Assembly (NCBI GenBank): GCA_007922225.1
Contig: ML679962.1
Coordinates: 36,533,863 to 36,597,862, forward strand
Direction: 5' to 3'
DNA length: 64,000 nt
Origin: Emydura subglobosa
Lineage: Eukaryota > Chordata > Testudines > Chelidae
Shown: piece by piece, positions 35,200 to 47,501 of the stretch
Layout: the number at the start of each line of letters is the position of its first letter
Numbering within the stretch: position 1 is the first letter of the stretch
The notes under the pieces: model-generated
Databases searched by the model: none
What the model was told of the DNA's origin: nothing
Seen by the model: the letters and a program-made list of their open reading frames with translations, nothing else
Translations under genes and position numbers: made by a program

Positions 35200-36800
35200 C
35201 TGCAAAGGGGGTCGGCTTGGATGGCTGCATAATGCCTCAGCCAAGCACTGTGTGGCCACAGCCGAAGGCGCAGTGTTCCTGGGAACAAGAAGCAGCCTCA
35301 ACAGGTGCCTTGTTAGAAAAGCTATTGGAGCTTCTATGGTGCAGCAGCAAGGTTGAGGCTCCTCTCTGTGGGGCTTGTTGGTATTTAAGGCAAGGCCGCC
35401 CGTCGCTCTGGTAGATGACATGCCAGTAGCTCTCCCCATTACTTCTCTTGCTTTTACCCGTATAACTCAAAGCCTTCCACGTGTGTCCCGAGGTAACTTC
35501 CGACACTGGCCGTTATCAAGCGTCTCCCACGCTCCGTTACCGTAGGATGGTGGCGGGTCATTGGCTGCCCTCTCCGCTGCTCTCTGGGTTGCCGGGAATC
35601 CAGGCTAACGGGTGTTTCAGGCCGAGGAGAGGAGGAATAGAAAAAATGCTGCTGACTAAGTACGTGAGAGTGAAAGGAAGTCCAATCAATGCCCTTGGCC
35701 ATCTAGCCAACACATTCACTCACTGACCAGAGGTGGTCAGAGCTCCTTTCCGAGATGTTGTGAGAGTTGTGGATGCATTCAGACACAACTAGGTTTTTCT
35801 CTCTCACCAAGGTGATCTTCCAGCAGAATCCTTTCCCTGTAACATTTGAACACACTCAGTTTCCAGTTGATCTGATGTGTTTAATGTGAGTTATGTAAAT
35901 TTTCCCCATGAATGATGGGAATTTGACAGTCTGATTTACCTTCCAGGCATACTCAAACCAGCTCATTTTCTCTTCTCTAGAAATTCTGAGTGTTTGCATG
36001 GCGTTTGATTATTATTGGCTGACATATTTGAGCTCCGGGGTTGAGCGTAAAGATATTTTAAATTTAATGGGTTTCAGATGTCATTATTTCCGTGCTGATG
36101 AATTTATACTTGTAACCAGAGAAATTTACAGCATTTAATGAACTTATTTAGATATCATGGTGCAAGCTTTAAGACCAATCTTGAGTATGAAATTAAATCA
36201 TGTGGGATAAAAACTAACACCCAGAAGCAAAAACTGAACTGGGAAAAAAGAATGAATTTCCAAAGGCAGAATAAATACAGATATAAGGCACCTAAGGGAC
36301 AAATTTACTAAGAGTTTTTGCACTGTTTTCAATGGAGCTTGTAATAACATAAAAGTATTAAATCTGATTTACTAGAAAAGATTTGTGCAGTACCCCATCA
36401 CTCGGCTTCCCTGCTTGGCGAGGCCCCTCCCCCACCATTTCCAACCCCAAACCAATAATTCAGGACATAGTTGAATAGGTGGTTGAGAAGGCTGCAGCTT
36501 TACTGTAGAGTTTCCAAGCAATAAAAGAACACAACCATGCAGCCATCCAAAAGGATTAACAAATGAAAATCAATTATCATTCTAAAGAGGTCAATACAGT
36601 GCAGTCCGTCGGAAAGAGGCAGCTGCTGCACACCCATCCCAATGAGATGTTCCTTCTCTGCCCCTCCACATTTTATGCAGGGGCCGAGAGGTTTTCATTT
36701 GCCAAGGCGCAGAGCTCTCTACCATAATCTTTATACCTCCGCCCTGCTTCCATTGGGCCAGCACTTTTCTGTATATATGAAAACACCCCCAAAATGTGCA
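35200..36800. other. Mostly unique sequence, no gene seen
   Basis: Only chance frames up to about 90 codons. A decayed palindromic start (GGGACAAATTTACT...) lies near 36297. No recognised repeat otherwise. Confidence 0.4.
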
Positions 36801-36825
36801 TGGAAACTTACGTTAACCTTCTAGC

Positions 36826-36922
36826 GTTATTATTGATTTGTATTGCGGTAGTGTCCAGATCCCCTAGGCAGTGTCTAGACATATACCAAGAGGCAGTCTC
36901 TGCCCCACGACTTACAATCTGA
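36826..36922 (+). repeat. MIR-like SINE truncated by Harbinger insertion
   Basis: 'TTATTATTGATTTGTATTGCGGTAGTG', 'TCTAGACATATACC' and 'GAGGCAGTCTCTGCCCCACGACTTACAATCTGAG' follow the reptile MIR-like SINE on the plus strand. It stops exactly where the GGCCTGGTCTACAC end of the next element begins. The missing right half is not found downstream. Confidence 0.7.
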
Positions 36923-37315
36923 GGCCTGGTCTACACTACAGACTTTTGTCGACCAAAGTCAGCTTTTTGCGCCAAACCAGCGGAGGTGTACACACCACGC
37001 TCCCCCTCGCCCCCTGCTGACCCAACTCCTCTGATTCTGCGACAAAATAAAGCCACCTCGACGAGAGGCGTAGAGCTTTTGGTGCCAAACTTTTAGCGAC
37101 AAAGTGTCAGTGCAGACACCGTGCTTGGTTATGTCGCGGTAAATGGCCTCCAGGAAGTGTCCCACAATGCCCATCCTGACCGCTCTGGCCATCAGTCTGA
37201 ACTCCGCTGCCCTGCAGCCATCAGCGCCTCCCCCTTTAAAGCCGTGGGAATTTTCGAAATTCCACTTCCTGCCTGGTCGGTGTGGGGAGCTCACATCTCA
37301 GCTCCTCAGCTGACC

Positions 37316-37857
37316 ATGGCAGCTCCACAAACCAAGCACTCTCCTGCTTGGAGCACACCAGAGCTTCTGGATCTGATCGGCATTTGGGGAGAGGAGGCTG
37401 TGCAGTCCCAGCTCCGCTCCAGCCAAAGGACCTATGATACCTATGGTCAAATTTCTCCCTCAATGGTGGAGAAGGGCTATGAACGGGACACGCTGCAGTG
37501 TGAAAATCAAGGCACTGCAGCAGGGGTACCAAAAGGCTAGGGAGTCAAACCGTCACTCTGGTGCAGAGCCAAAGACCTGCTGCTTCTGTAAGGAGCTGGA
37601 ATCCATCCTCAGCAGCAACCCCACCTCCACCGCCAAGAGACCCCTGGATACCTCCGCGGGCCCGGAGGCAGCGGACACCAGACTCAACCCCAACAAAGAA
37701 GTCATGGACGAGGAGGTCAAGTTAGAAGATGATGCGGAGCAGGGAATGAGGACATTTGCTGACACAGGGAGCCAGGACCTCTTCTCTACCCAGGAGGGTT
37801 CGAGGCAGTCCCAGCCCTCCAGCTCTGGCATGCAGGATGCAGGAGAGGGGAGCACGG
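37316..37857 (+). pseudogene. Myb/SANT-like protein of Harbinger element, frameshifted
   Basis: The ATG at 37316 opens a frame with a trihelix-like Myb/SANT domain: SPAW then ELLDLIGIWGEE (first helix), an Arg/Ser-rich link, then ISPSMVEKGYERD and LQC. The conserved tryptophans and the GY-RD motif are kept. The frame then shifts near 37500: the rest of the domain (VKIKALQQGYQKARES) and the acidic tail (EVMDEEVKLEDD, then a Ser/Gln-rich stretch) continue in another frame that is open to 37865. A strong donor, GG|GTGAGT, sits at 37858, matching the intron position I expect for this gene. The protein would normally bind element ends or help import the transposase. This copy is not functional as one frame. 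Confidence 0.8.
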
Positions 37858-37989
37858 GTGAGTGATTTTTTGAGCTGATGCTGCTCAGTTACATGAGGTA
37901 CAGCTGCCCTTTGCTTGGTTGCCTTATACAGCGGGTTGAAATGCACAAGAGTAGCTGCGTTTGCATGTGCTTCCCATTTCCCTGTTCAG

Positions 37990-38193
37990 CTAGGCAGTGC
38001 GGTGGAAAAGTGTGTTAACGCACGCGGAGATTTCACAGGAATCCTCCAGAGAGATCTCTAGGAAACTTTCCTGGAGGTACTCGCCAATCCTCTGCCGGAG
38101 ATTCCTCAGTAGAGCTGCTTTGTATCTTCCCCCTTGTAGGAAACTTTCCTGTGCCAATCGGCAATCACTTGTGCAGGGACCAAAGCAGCACAC
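37990..38193 (-). other. 67-codon minus-strand frame in the Harbinger intron region
   Basis: The frame reads LLRNLRQRIGEYLQESFLEI then SLEDSCEIS near its end, with a helical, charged character. Harbinger transposase genes often lie opposite the Myb gene, but no DDE motif is visible here. It could be a remnant of a conserved element segment or chance. Confidence 0.2.
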
Positions 38194-38325
38194 AGGCGAG
38201 AGGCATAGGGACCCGGTTTGAAGCCACTCGCATGGAGGGGATGCACCCTAGCATCCCTGATAACTCTCAGGAGTGAGATATCGGCTTCTATGGCCCCTCC
38301 CTGTGGGAAATGGTGGCACAATTTG

Positions 38326-38610
38326 AAATTTTGTCCCTATCTACCTGAATCACCAATAATATTATTTTTATCATTACAAATTATTAAATTTTAATTTTAA
38401 TATAAATGTAGAAAATAAACCCATAAAATAAAATAAAATAAAATAGAAAACAATATAAATATAATATCAAACAAAAGTTAGATGTTGTACAGAATTTATA
38501 ACGTAATATAATAAAAGTTGGAATGTTTTGACTACTATACTATAGCATGTCACATGACATGACTTGACATGTCATATTATATTGTAACATTGACTTTTAT
38601 TATATTATTT
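38326..38610. repeat. AT-rich low-complexity tract with (ATAAA)n
   Basis: Begins just after the Harbinger sequence ends. It includes about four and a half ATAAA units at 38423-38446 and a stretch of overlapping CATG/TGACATG motifs near 38545-38575. No coding potential. Confidence 0.75.
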
Positions 38611-41600
38611 ACTATAAGTTGAGTGGATAAAGTTGAAGTGATACTTGCCAACCTTGCTGAAATGAAATTATTTTTACCTTACCGGTCAAAACAAAAGTTC
38701 ATTTAGATTTTTCCAAAACAAACTTTCAGACTTTCATTCCGTGGGAAATCTCTTGTGTTCCAGTTAGGCCATGTTCTCGCAGATCGGAGGGATGGAGGCA
38801 TTGAGGTATCTTCCAACTAAATGAAAATGCTCATTCTAATCCTACTCAAGAGAAGAGGCAACGTGTGTCACCTAGAGGGGGTGAACATCAGAGGCAGCAG
38901 GGAAATCTTCTGCAGTTGTTAACCAAGAACTCTCCCCAAGTATATCATTGATCAAATAGTCACATGACCCACTCACTCAGGAAGAAATCTAAATAAGTAG
39001 CGAGGCCTTGTGACCCACTAGGACCAGAGTTCAGGCATCTTTCATTTCCCGCAGCAGTCTGACATCACTGATAGCTAAAAGGCAGGAGGAGCCTGCATCC
39101 ACTGGACTGCTGCGGTTGTTAGGTCATTAGTGGCTGCAGGGGACCCCCACCCCTCAAAACACTCAACCTGGGTCCTGGCAGATGAGTAAAGGAGGCATTT
39201 ATGTCATTACAACTTTTTTTTACGCGGCATTTATTTGAAAAGTTTAAACTTGATCCGTATTTTGACGTTAATGATTTGAAATATTAAGAAATTGTTCAGT
39301 GGCCAGATTCATACTTTTGGCTAACACGGTGGTAAATCTGGAATAATGCTATTGAGTTAATGCAATTACTCTTCTACGTGAAGCAAATCACCTTCAAAAT
39401 AATCCCCCCCACACACCTAATCGAATCACAACTTATTACATTCCTTTGATTTCAAAAGGCCCAGGCTTGTCCCTGCTTGCCATTTCTTACATTTATGCCA
39501 TCTCTGATTTTAGCTAAACTTCATCATGAAAAGCCTTGCTTTGTATCCTCAGCACAAAGCTATAATATCTTGGCCGATTACAATGACTTTCATCGCTAAG
39601 AGAGGCGTAAAGGTATACAGGACCCTCTCTAGCCATGTCTCCGACTTTGCGCATGTTGGGCCCTGACAAAGTAATGGGAGTATGTTCAGCTCTTCATACT
39701 GTTACACTAAACTCCTAATCCAAGTGAAATTTATCAGGGGAAGAAAAAGGAGGGGAGATCTTTTTGAAAGTGTGCGTGTTAAAATGCACACAACCCCCAG
39801 CATGCATCAGGCACAAATACTTCAAAGGTTGCTAGAACCCCCATCCCGTTTTTCTACACAATTATTTTCAATAATGTTGCAAACTCAACAGATAACTTAA
39901 CACAGGACACAGCGACGCCACAGGCATCTGCTGGCAAATAATATTAGATAAACAATTAGCCTGCGAATCTAGCGTTTGGATCATGGCTGCCTCTGGCAGG
40001 CACTACAGGAAGCTTCTGAAATGACCGTGTCTCTCTGCTTCCCAGTGCATGTTGGTGCAGTATGCAGAGGTTGTCATGCAAAGGTGCGCTGAGGATGGAA
40101 GGAAATGCCGATACATGAAAGAACAACATGGGATATTTAGTTTTATTTATTATGCCTTCCACTCTCCCCCTCCCCAACAGCACTGGAAGGAATAGGAACA
40201 TGTTGACATTAGCTAATTTCCTAATTTTCTTATCAGCTTGCAGGCTTTAAACATGATTGCCCCCTAGTTTGTTGAAGTGATGATGTGGGAAGGAAACTAA
40301 TATACCATTGTACATTTCTAAAATGGCTGCAGAAACACAGCGGTCAAATAGGAATGAATAATACCACGGAGAGATTCATTTTAATTTTCCTTTCAATAAA
40401 CCAATGCAGCAGGACTGGAATTATTCAGAAAATAACATTTAGCAGAGAAGAGCAGGAAACAGGGCGACTATTAAAAACTTTATTGTAAAGGTAAGCGGTC
40501 TCAGTAAATCAGAGCCGGGAACACTGCTAGGTTATGGACTCATGCATGGCTGCCATTCAACCAAACCAGACTCCCTCCAGTTTCAACAAACCACACCCCA
40601 CCACATTGCACTTACTCCAGTTAAGCTGTTCTCACAGGGGCGTACCTGCTCACAGGTTCTATGCCACATCTCACAGACAGACAGGCCAATGTCTTGTTAG
40701 TAGAAAGCCACGTTTGGCATTCAGGCCCTCTCTTCAGCAGAGTTGAACAGGACCTTCTGTTATAATAAACAATGTTAATAATTCATTGCTAACGGGACTC
40801 TGAGAAACGCAGGAGCGCTAGTAATGTGCCCCTTAGCAATGACCGTATATCTCACGTCATGCTCACTGCTGCCCCGATTAGCACCGGAACAATCACAGGC
40901 CATGCAAACTGGGAGGAGTGCCAGTGTGCTTGGCATGGCAGACAATACCGTGAAGAGGTGACAGAGAGACAAAGAGGGTTTTCGCCTACCTCAGCCCTTT
41001 CTTCAATGCGGCCCATTCTGTGTTTTCAAAGGGGGAGGGAAGGGACCAGCAGCCTCCTTTATTGCCTCATCATCACCGCAGCCCATCCCCATCCCGCTTT
41101 CCATCAGCATTGCTGGTGTCCATTTTGATGGGAACCTGTCAGGGCAGTGGCATCAACGTGACGTGGGGGAGAAGTGATGCTGTTGGCAACCCTGCGGACC
41201 GTATTTGGGACACCAGCCACCACTGCTTTCAAGAAACAAACGGAGCCGTGGGAGTTTCTCTAGAACCAAATACCCAGCCATCATTCACAGTCAAGAGACT
41301 ACATAGCGGGAGTGCTACAGACCAGGTCAGCCAGCTGAAACATCCAACCGTGCTTTGAGACTGGAAATGCTTCCTCCAGGCCAGCTTTCCTCTCCGGTGT
41401 TCACAACCGAAACCTGCAAAACGGACCGATCAGAATAGGTTTGTTTTTCAAGGTCACCATCTTTGACAGTGTTGGGACCCTTTGCCGTGACAGAAAGGCG
41501 CAGCAGCTGACCACCCCCCCAGCACCTCTTACTGACCTGTTCTTGCTTTCCATTCTCAGCACTATTGTATGAATGTACGCTCGGGAGTGTTGGGAAATGG

Positions 41601-42350
41601 TCGTTCTGATTACAGCTCAGCCACAGCTCTACGGTACTAGATGCCACCTCCACATCTCTCATTGGAAATTGTGGGTGGCAGGAAGAGAACTCTATCGTTT
41701 CTTATTTTACCCCTTGCTAACAAGCTGCTCTACCAGACTGCAAAGTGAGCCAAGACAAAATGTAGAAAACATTTCCCAACAATGTTATTTTTCTCCCTCC
41801 TAGTGAGGAGACCTCTCACTTCTTCGTTGCTGGAATTGTGTTTGGTGAGGGAATAGCACTTCATTTAGCCGTTTGCGGCAGGAATAGGCATTTCGTGTTG
41901 TCCGCAGTCGATACACTGAAATTGACATTGGTGAGAACTTCACAGCTTGCTCTCACAGCAAAGTTGGGTGCATACAAATTTCTCCAGCAGCGGACGGACT
42001 ATAGAAGAAATATTTGGTTTGTTTCTCTTATCCTTACATTAGCACAGTATAAACATTTTCCAGAAGGTGACAGATCCAGTGACGTTGTTTTATTTTTTTC
42101 CATTTTAAGGGCCAATGATTCTTCTTTCAATGATACAAACAACTTCCAAGCAGCAGAATGGGTACTGCCATCACAATTCACAAAGCACAATTTTCTATTT
42201 TTAATATTCATTTCCTGCCCTTTTATATGGTATTTCTAAAGTGACATTCAAGAGAGTTCCAGAAGTAAAACATGGAATAAAGCAACTAAAAGATCAAATC
42301 ATTAGGAGATATCTTGTGACTGTTCAACCAATCAGCCTATACTGTTCCAA
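38611..42350. other. Mostly unique sequence, no gene seen
   Basis: Several frames of 60-133 codons occur on both strands, with no recognised domain or supporting splice context. The longest (41838-42239) reads as hydrophobic chance sequence. A palindromic fragment with a GCCAGATTCAT-like start lies near 39302. Confidence 0.4.
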
Positions 42351-42354
42351 AATA

Positions 42355-42465
42355 CTGGTTGTGATTTCCAAAGCTGTCTAGGGGATTTAGACACACAGTT
42401 CCATTCATTTCAGTGAAGAAGCGTCGAAATTCCCTATATAGCTTTGAAAATCTCAACCATTGTTT
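42355..42465. repeat. Short palindromic MITE
   Basis: 'GTGATTTCCAAAGCTGTCTAGGGG' on the left and 'CTATATAGCTTTGAAAATCTCAACC' on the right form an imperfect inverted pair around 'CCATTCATTTCAGTG', the 'GATTTTCAAAGG...CCATTGATTTCAATGG' type. Confidence 0.55.
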
Positions 42466-44084
42466 CTTGCTTTTCTCTTTAATAAATCTCAGGTTACTAA
42501 CAGTTAAGACAGAGATCTAGTCTGAAAGATCTAAAACCCTCATTTCAATCTGTCATTCTTCTTTACAGTATTGCTATGAACCAAATGTCCTTTTAAGCAT
42601 TTTCCAACTGGATATTTATAAAATAAACTAGATAGTTTTATTTTCATTCAACATGGCGAAATTCAGCCTGTTTGTAATTTCCAGGGCTTTCCAACGTTAT
42701 CTGTGTTGTAAGGACTCAACCACTGTAGCTGGAGGCCAATGGGGGAAAAAGCAACTTCCCCAAAACATCCATATCAAGCACATACTCACCGACTCTGTTA
42801 ACAGGGATGAATTGGATCCAAAAGAAGCAAATGAGAGTGATACCACAGTATTTCTTGCATTGCCATATTTCCTAAGCAAAGGAAAGTACCATTAGTAGGG
42901 ACCAGTTTACTTCGATGATACATGGATGAACTGGTGGTAGCAACAGGTGAATGGCTTTCTATCCAAATATTTGGAAGGTTGTAATTGTGCTACTTTTTTC
43001 TCTCCTTGCTGGTGGTTAGCCCCTTCCTGGGCATGCTTATATTTCTGCCAGACCACTTGGTGCATCTTTTAAGAACAAATTGCTTGTCAGGTAGCAGAAG
43101 TAATTTCTGTTCTGTTCGAGGATCCATAACAAATGCCTAGCATGCAGTAATTACACTCTATTTTGACTTATCTCACATTGATTATTCAGATGTAAGAAGA
43201 ATCGCTCTCTCCTGAACAAAAGAAAAATATCTAAAGACCCAAATATTGGATCATCACCATTTTTAATCCCTTTCTTTCTTTCCACTTTGCAGGTTGAGTT
43301 TACAGCTATCGCATATTGCAGATATGAAACATTTACAAACAAAACGTCCCTGTCGCTATGCCCATAGTTCATGTTTGTTTAAAGGACAATTTTGTGTCAT
43401 CTCTTTGTATTTTAATAGTTGAAATAAATTTTGCATAATGATTCAACTCCACTCTGCTGCCTTTAATGACTCTCTGCATTTTTCTGATGGATGTTTGTAT
43501 TTGTTTCCTGTGATTTACATGACCTGACATCGCATATAATGAGCTTCCTGGCAGAAACGCCATTCGTGATATTCTATGCAGCGCTAATCTATCATTTGAT
43601 GACCTTATGAGTGTTAGGGTCATGGATTCAATCAGTAAAATGTTTCAGGGTGTAATTAATTACATTTCTTTCCCTCCCGCCACTGCTCTACAACTGTTCT
43701 TTTAAAACTTGATGAAAGCAATATTTTTTCCATAACACTTCTCCAATAAATACAGCATTTGTTTATATAATCAATCATGCTAAGTTTGTGAGTTTTTAGT
43801 ATTCATGAGTTTCTCTCGCTTGAAACTTCCAAATGTTTATTTTCTAGAATAATTTAATGGTGTAATTAGTTGAGCAACTAACTACAATACTTTTTAAAGT
43901 ACAGTCAGACTATGATTTAATAATACAGTAGCAGCTATATTCTCACCGTTTTCTATAATAAAAAAAATGCAACAAACTTCATTAGCTGATGAATAGCACC
44001 AGATCTGTTGCTGGCTACATTTCAGTTCTAAAACAATATCTGAAAACAGGTGCTGTGTCGGCTTCCAAAGGGTTGAAGTGCAGC

Positions 44085-44660
44085 ACACCACCTCCGCAAC
44101 GTGGGCTGCTGTGAGCGCATCCCATCTATGCTGCACGCTCTACACTGGCTTCCCATCGAACATACAGTCACGTTCCTTATAGTCAAGGCATTCAATGGCC
44201 TGGGCCCAGGAGATCTAAAAGAATTTAAAGCCCCAGGATGAGGACTTGGGTTGACAACTGCGTTCCTCGGGCACCGTGGGACTCTCCCATCAGGGTAAAA
44301 GTCATCTGCGCAGGAGACAACTTTTTCAGGATACGTCTACACTAGCAAGCAGGATCCTGTGAAAGCAAGTCAGAGTCTGGGGCTCCAGACTTGGGCTCAT
44401 GCACGGTGCTAAAAATAGCTGTGTAGACATACCCTCAGAAGCTCGTCCCAGACTATAGAATGAACTCCCCCAGGAAATATGGTCCATCACAAACCTCGCC
44501 ACCTTTGGCTCCAAGTGCAAAAGTAATTTCTTTGACCTGCCCTCTTCAGCATAAGCCCAGAACACAGCATGTACACTTGAAAACAAAAGAAAAAATCCTA
44601 CCAAAACAAAACCCTGCACACGGTTCTCGCACTGGGGATAGGACAAGACAGAGAACAAAC
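44085..44660 (+). mobile_element. L2-like LINE 3' region split by a MITE
   Basis: A segment after 44140 encodes LHWLP followed by a decayed 'TFLIVKAFNGLGPGDLKEF', which corresponds to the conserved C-terminal LHWLPV...KALNGLAP motif of L2/CR1-clade reverse transcriptases. The 3' UTR continues to 44329 and resumes at 44439 ('AAGCTCGTCCCAGACTATAGAATGAACTCCCCCAGG'). Stops and frameshifts abound. The clade is inferred from this motif only. Confidence 0.7.
44330..44434. mobile_element. 105-bp MITE nested in the LINE
   Basis: Left end GGATACGTCTACACTAGC; right end, in reverse complement, GGGTATGTCTACACAGCT. TCAG flanks both sides (44326-44329 and 44435-44438). The surrounding LINE 3' UTR resumes directly after it. 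The size and GTCTACAC ends place it in the dominant MITE group of this window. Confidence 0.8.
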
Positions 44661-44664
44661 CACA

Positions 44665-46205
44665 CGTGACGGATGTTAGTCACGTTGCTTGAGACATGAC
44701 TGGGAGGTGTGCGGACACTACAGCGAAGAGGGTAGTTTAAGAACCTAGTTCATATAGAATGGAACTGACGCGCACACATGCAGTGATGGCATTGTAAAGG
44801 GCATCTCTGTCTCCTTATACTTTATAGTTTAAATACACTTGTCCCAGTTGTTAACAAGAGTATTTTTTGCATGTTCAGGCATTGTTGGGCCAAATAATTT
44901 GGATCTTTAAGTTATAGGTGACTCTAGTACCAGACTACAGGATTGTATTAGGAGAATGAAATGCATTGTCAGAAGATTAAGGACTAAAACATAAAGGAAA
45001 CTTGGAAAGGAACAGAAGCCCATAAATAACTTTGTCCATATGCATTACAATGAATTCTTAAGATGCTATTATTATGTTAACAAGTTCTCTGTTATTCTTT
45101 AAAGGTCTCTGGGAGTCTTTCTATTGGCCATTAAGGGAAAGCAAGACAAAACATGCTGGAATTGTGAATTGAATGTTCGCTGATGGAAAACCTATAACGT
45201 TAAGTGAATCAATTTCACTTCAGGTAAGAGAGATGATTGCTTCTGCAATATTGCTGTTTGTATCATTAAAATCAAGAAAGAGATGCTGTGAGTGCTGGGG
45301 AGGACGTTGATGGCTGTGAGAACATTGAAAACCCACCTGATGAGCTGGGTTTGGTAAAGAGGCACAGAGGCAAGACGCTAGGGGGCCAGCCTGCCAGTGA
45401 GAGAGCATCACTGGGTCATAGAAGATCAGAGTTTGGGGATGCTATCAGGTGTCTTCTGCCCTACGCCAGTAGTTTGTGTCTCTGTCAAGGTACTTGACAT
45501 TTCTAGCGGGCCCAGCACAATAGCAGGGAGTTGTTGCTATGTAGCTGGTAAGCGTGGGTCTGAGGAAGGCGGTACGTGAAACGGTTTGCTAGACTTGCAC
45601 CTCTTGCTGGCCAGTTCACGGACTGGCTTTAGCTAGTCTTCTCGCTTGCCAGGAGGATGGGCAGCTTCTAGGCTGCGGTAGAAAAGGTGCAAAAAGGCGG
45701 TCAGAATTCAAGGACCACTAGGATGAGGTAACCAACAAATCCCAGAGCTTCTTACAAGCACAACTGTTTCCTTCTTAGTGATTTGGACCAACTGCTTCCT
45801 TGTGGGATTGCCACAGACCAGCACGCTCAGCGATGCTGCCATCATCCGTTCTGTCACAGCAGACTTAAGCTATTAGGTACCCTCCATCCCGGCTTAAAGG
45901 GCAAGAGAGGCAGACTCTTCAGAATGGGTGATGCATAGTGAGTGGAAGAGCTTGGAAGAGATTATTTGACAGAGATTGGATCTCTACTGTAGCGTTCACT
46001 GCAGCTCTTAAAAAAGAATATTCCTCTCATTTATCTCTTCTTCCCAGTCTTTTAAAGGTATCATTAATGGTAAACCACAGCAACATTTGCCTTGCAACCT
46101 AGTGATGTAAGATGGTCTAACTATGCATTGTGCTAACGGGTAATGCAGCCATTCCATTGATGGGGAGGAAAATCTGCTGAATGTCAGATCTAATAATCTG
46201 CTCAC
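44665..46205. other. No gene seen
   Basis: Only frames below about 70 codons. No recognisable repeat apart from very short CR1-like words that I do not count. Confidence 0.4.
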
Positions 46206-46208
46206 CAA

Positions 46209-46293
46209 GGGGCCTGATCCAAAGCCCATTGAACTCAGCGTGCTACTCACATGCGTAAAGTTAAACACATCTGTGTTTACAGAATCAGGGCCT
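46209..46293. repeat. Short palindromic MITE
   Basis: Starts GGGCCTGATCCAAAGCCCATTGAA and closes with 'TTTACAGAATCAGGGCC'. This is the most canonical copy of the GGGCCTGATCC family here. Confidence 0.75.
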
Positions 46294-47501
46294 TCACATT
46301 GTTTGCTGGGAATGCACGTGAGCAGAGTGTTATGCTGGAGATTAGACACGCCATAAGCATTTGAGAACAGAATGTGCTGCCCTTAATTTGCCTTTTTAAA
46401 ATGTTGTTATAGGGGGTGGGGGGGATTATTGCCTCTGCACATAAGGAACTTGTGAAATGCTAGTTTCGATAGATAGGATTCCTGGTTTTTTGTTTTTTTT
46501 TTTTTTTGAAATATCAAAGGTCAGTGATGACTAGCCCCCATTAAAGACTAATTGCCTGCAACATAATTTTTCTGTAGTGAGGGTATGGGGAAGTAACATG
46601 TGAAACCACAAACAATCACTTTGGTGTTCACTCCATCATCAGATGTTAATGAACTTTTAAAGGGAAAAAGAAAATCTTGGCTTAAAGCGCGAACTGTGTT
46701 ATAAATCCCTGCAAAGGGGTTTTATAATTGAAACACTGATGGAACTGTAACTACCATGCTCCAAATGATGGCTTAACAGTAGTTCACATACGGCTATAGA
46801 AAGCCACAAAACGCTATGTCACACTCAGTAAGATTTTGATTGAAAGCTACTGAAAACCTGGAAAGGTGGAGAATTAAGAGTGGCACTCTTCATTCTGCCC
46901 CACTGCATGTATTTTCCATACTTTATTACTAAGGTCTCAGACTAGTCCACAAGATCTCCTGTTCCACGAGCTACAACAGGTACGTTACTCTCACAGATCA
47001 CACGTGCGAAACGTAGAGGAAATCAGTTACTATTAAAAGTAGCATTGCCCAGTGCAATGCTGCACTACATGTTTTCTGAAGAAACTAAAGTAAGAGCCAG
47101 GTTCCATGTCTGATTTGCTGAAGAGAAGCTGATCGCATGGTGTGTCTGGAACTAGTCACTAACCAGAAACTGGAACCTAAGCATCTAGGACTGGTTTTGC
47201 TGTGTGCCCCTGCCCAGAGTCTCAAATGAAAACGCTGGTGGTCTGAGGACGGTAGCTACGCCAGGTTAGCTGAAGGGCCCTGCGGGCAAGCCAGAAGAAG
47301 CAGAGCTTAGCTTTTCTCATCTAGAAATCAGTTTGCATATCTTATTCTGGTTTTTGCTCCAGTATCTTGGACAAGCTCATCCATTTGAAATTATGACCCT
47401 CTTTCCCCCCCCCCCCCACCCCACCCCCAGAATGCTGTCAAAGCGAGGGGGACCTGCACAGCTCTGCTATGTGAATGGCAATCAGCTAACAGGAGCCTTT
47501 C

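Larger units (their letters stand above)
36923..38325 (+). mobile_element. Harbinger-type DNA transposon, truncated
   Basis: The left end is GGCCTGGTCTACACTACAGA. A 390-base leader precedes a Myb/SANT-domain gene (37316 on). Harbinger elements carry two genes, a DDE transposase and a Myb-like DNA-binding protein; only the Myb-like part is present. After the splice donor at 37858 there is about 460 bases of intron-like sequence, then AT-rich DNA with no matching right terminal repeat. The element is therefore 3'-truncated or its right end has decayed. The right boundary is approximate. Confidence 0.7.

Noticed and set aside
41838..42239. 133-codon plus-strand frame
   Set aside because: Hydrophobic chance sequence in AT-rich DNA, with no homologue recognised and no splice context.
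45405..45450. Reverse CR1 end suggested by 'GGTCATAGAAGATCAGAGTTTGGGG'
   Set aside because: The similarity to a CR1 end covers about 25 bases only and does not continue.
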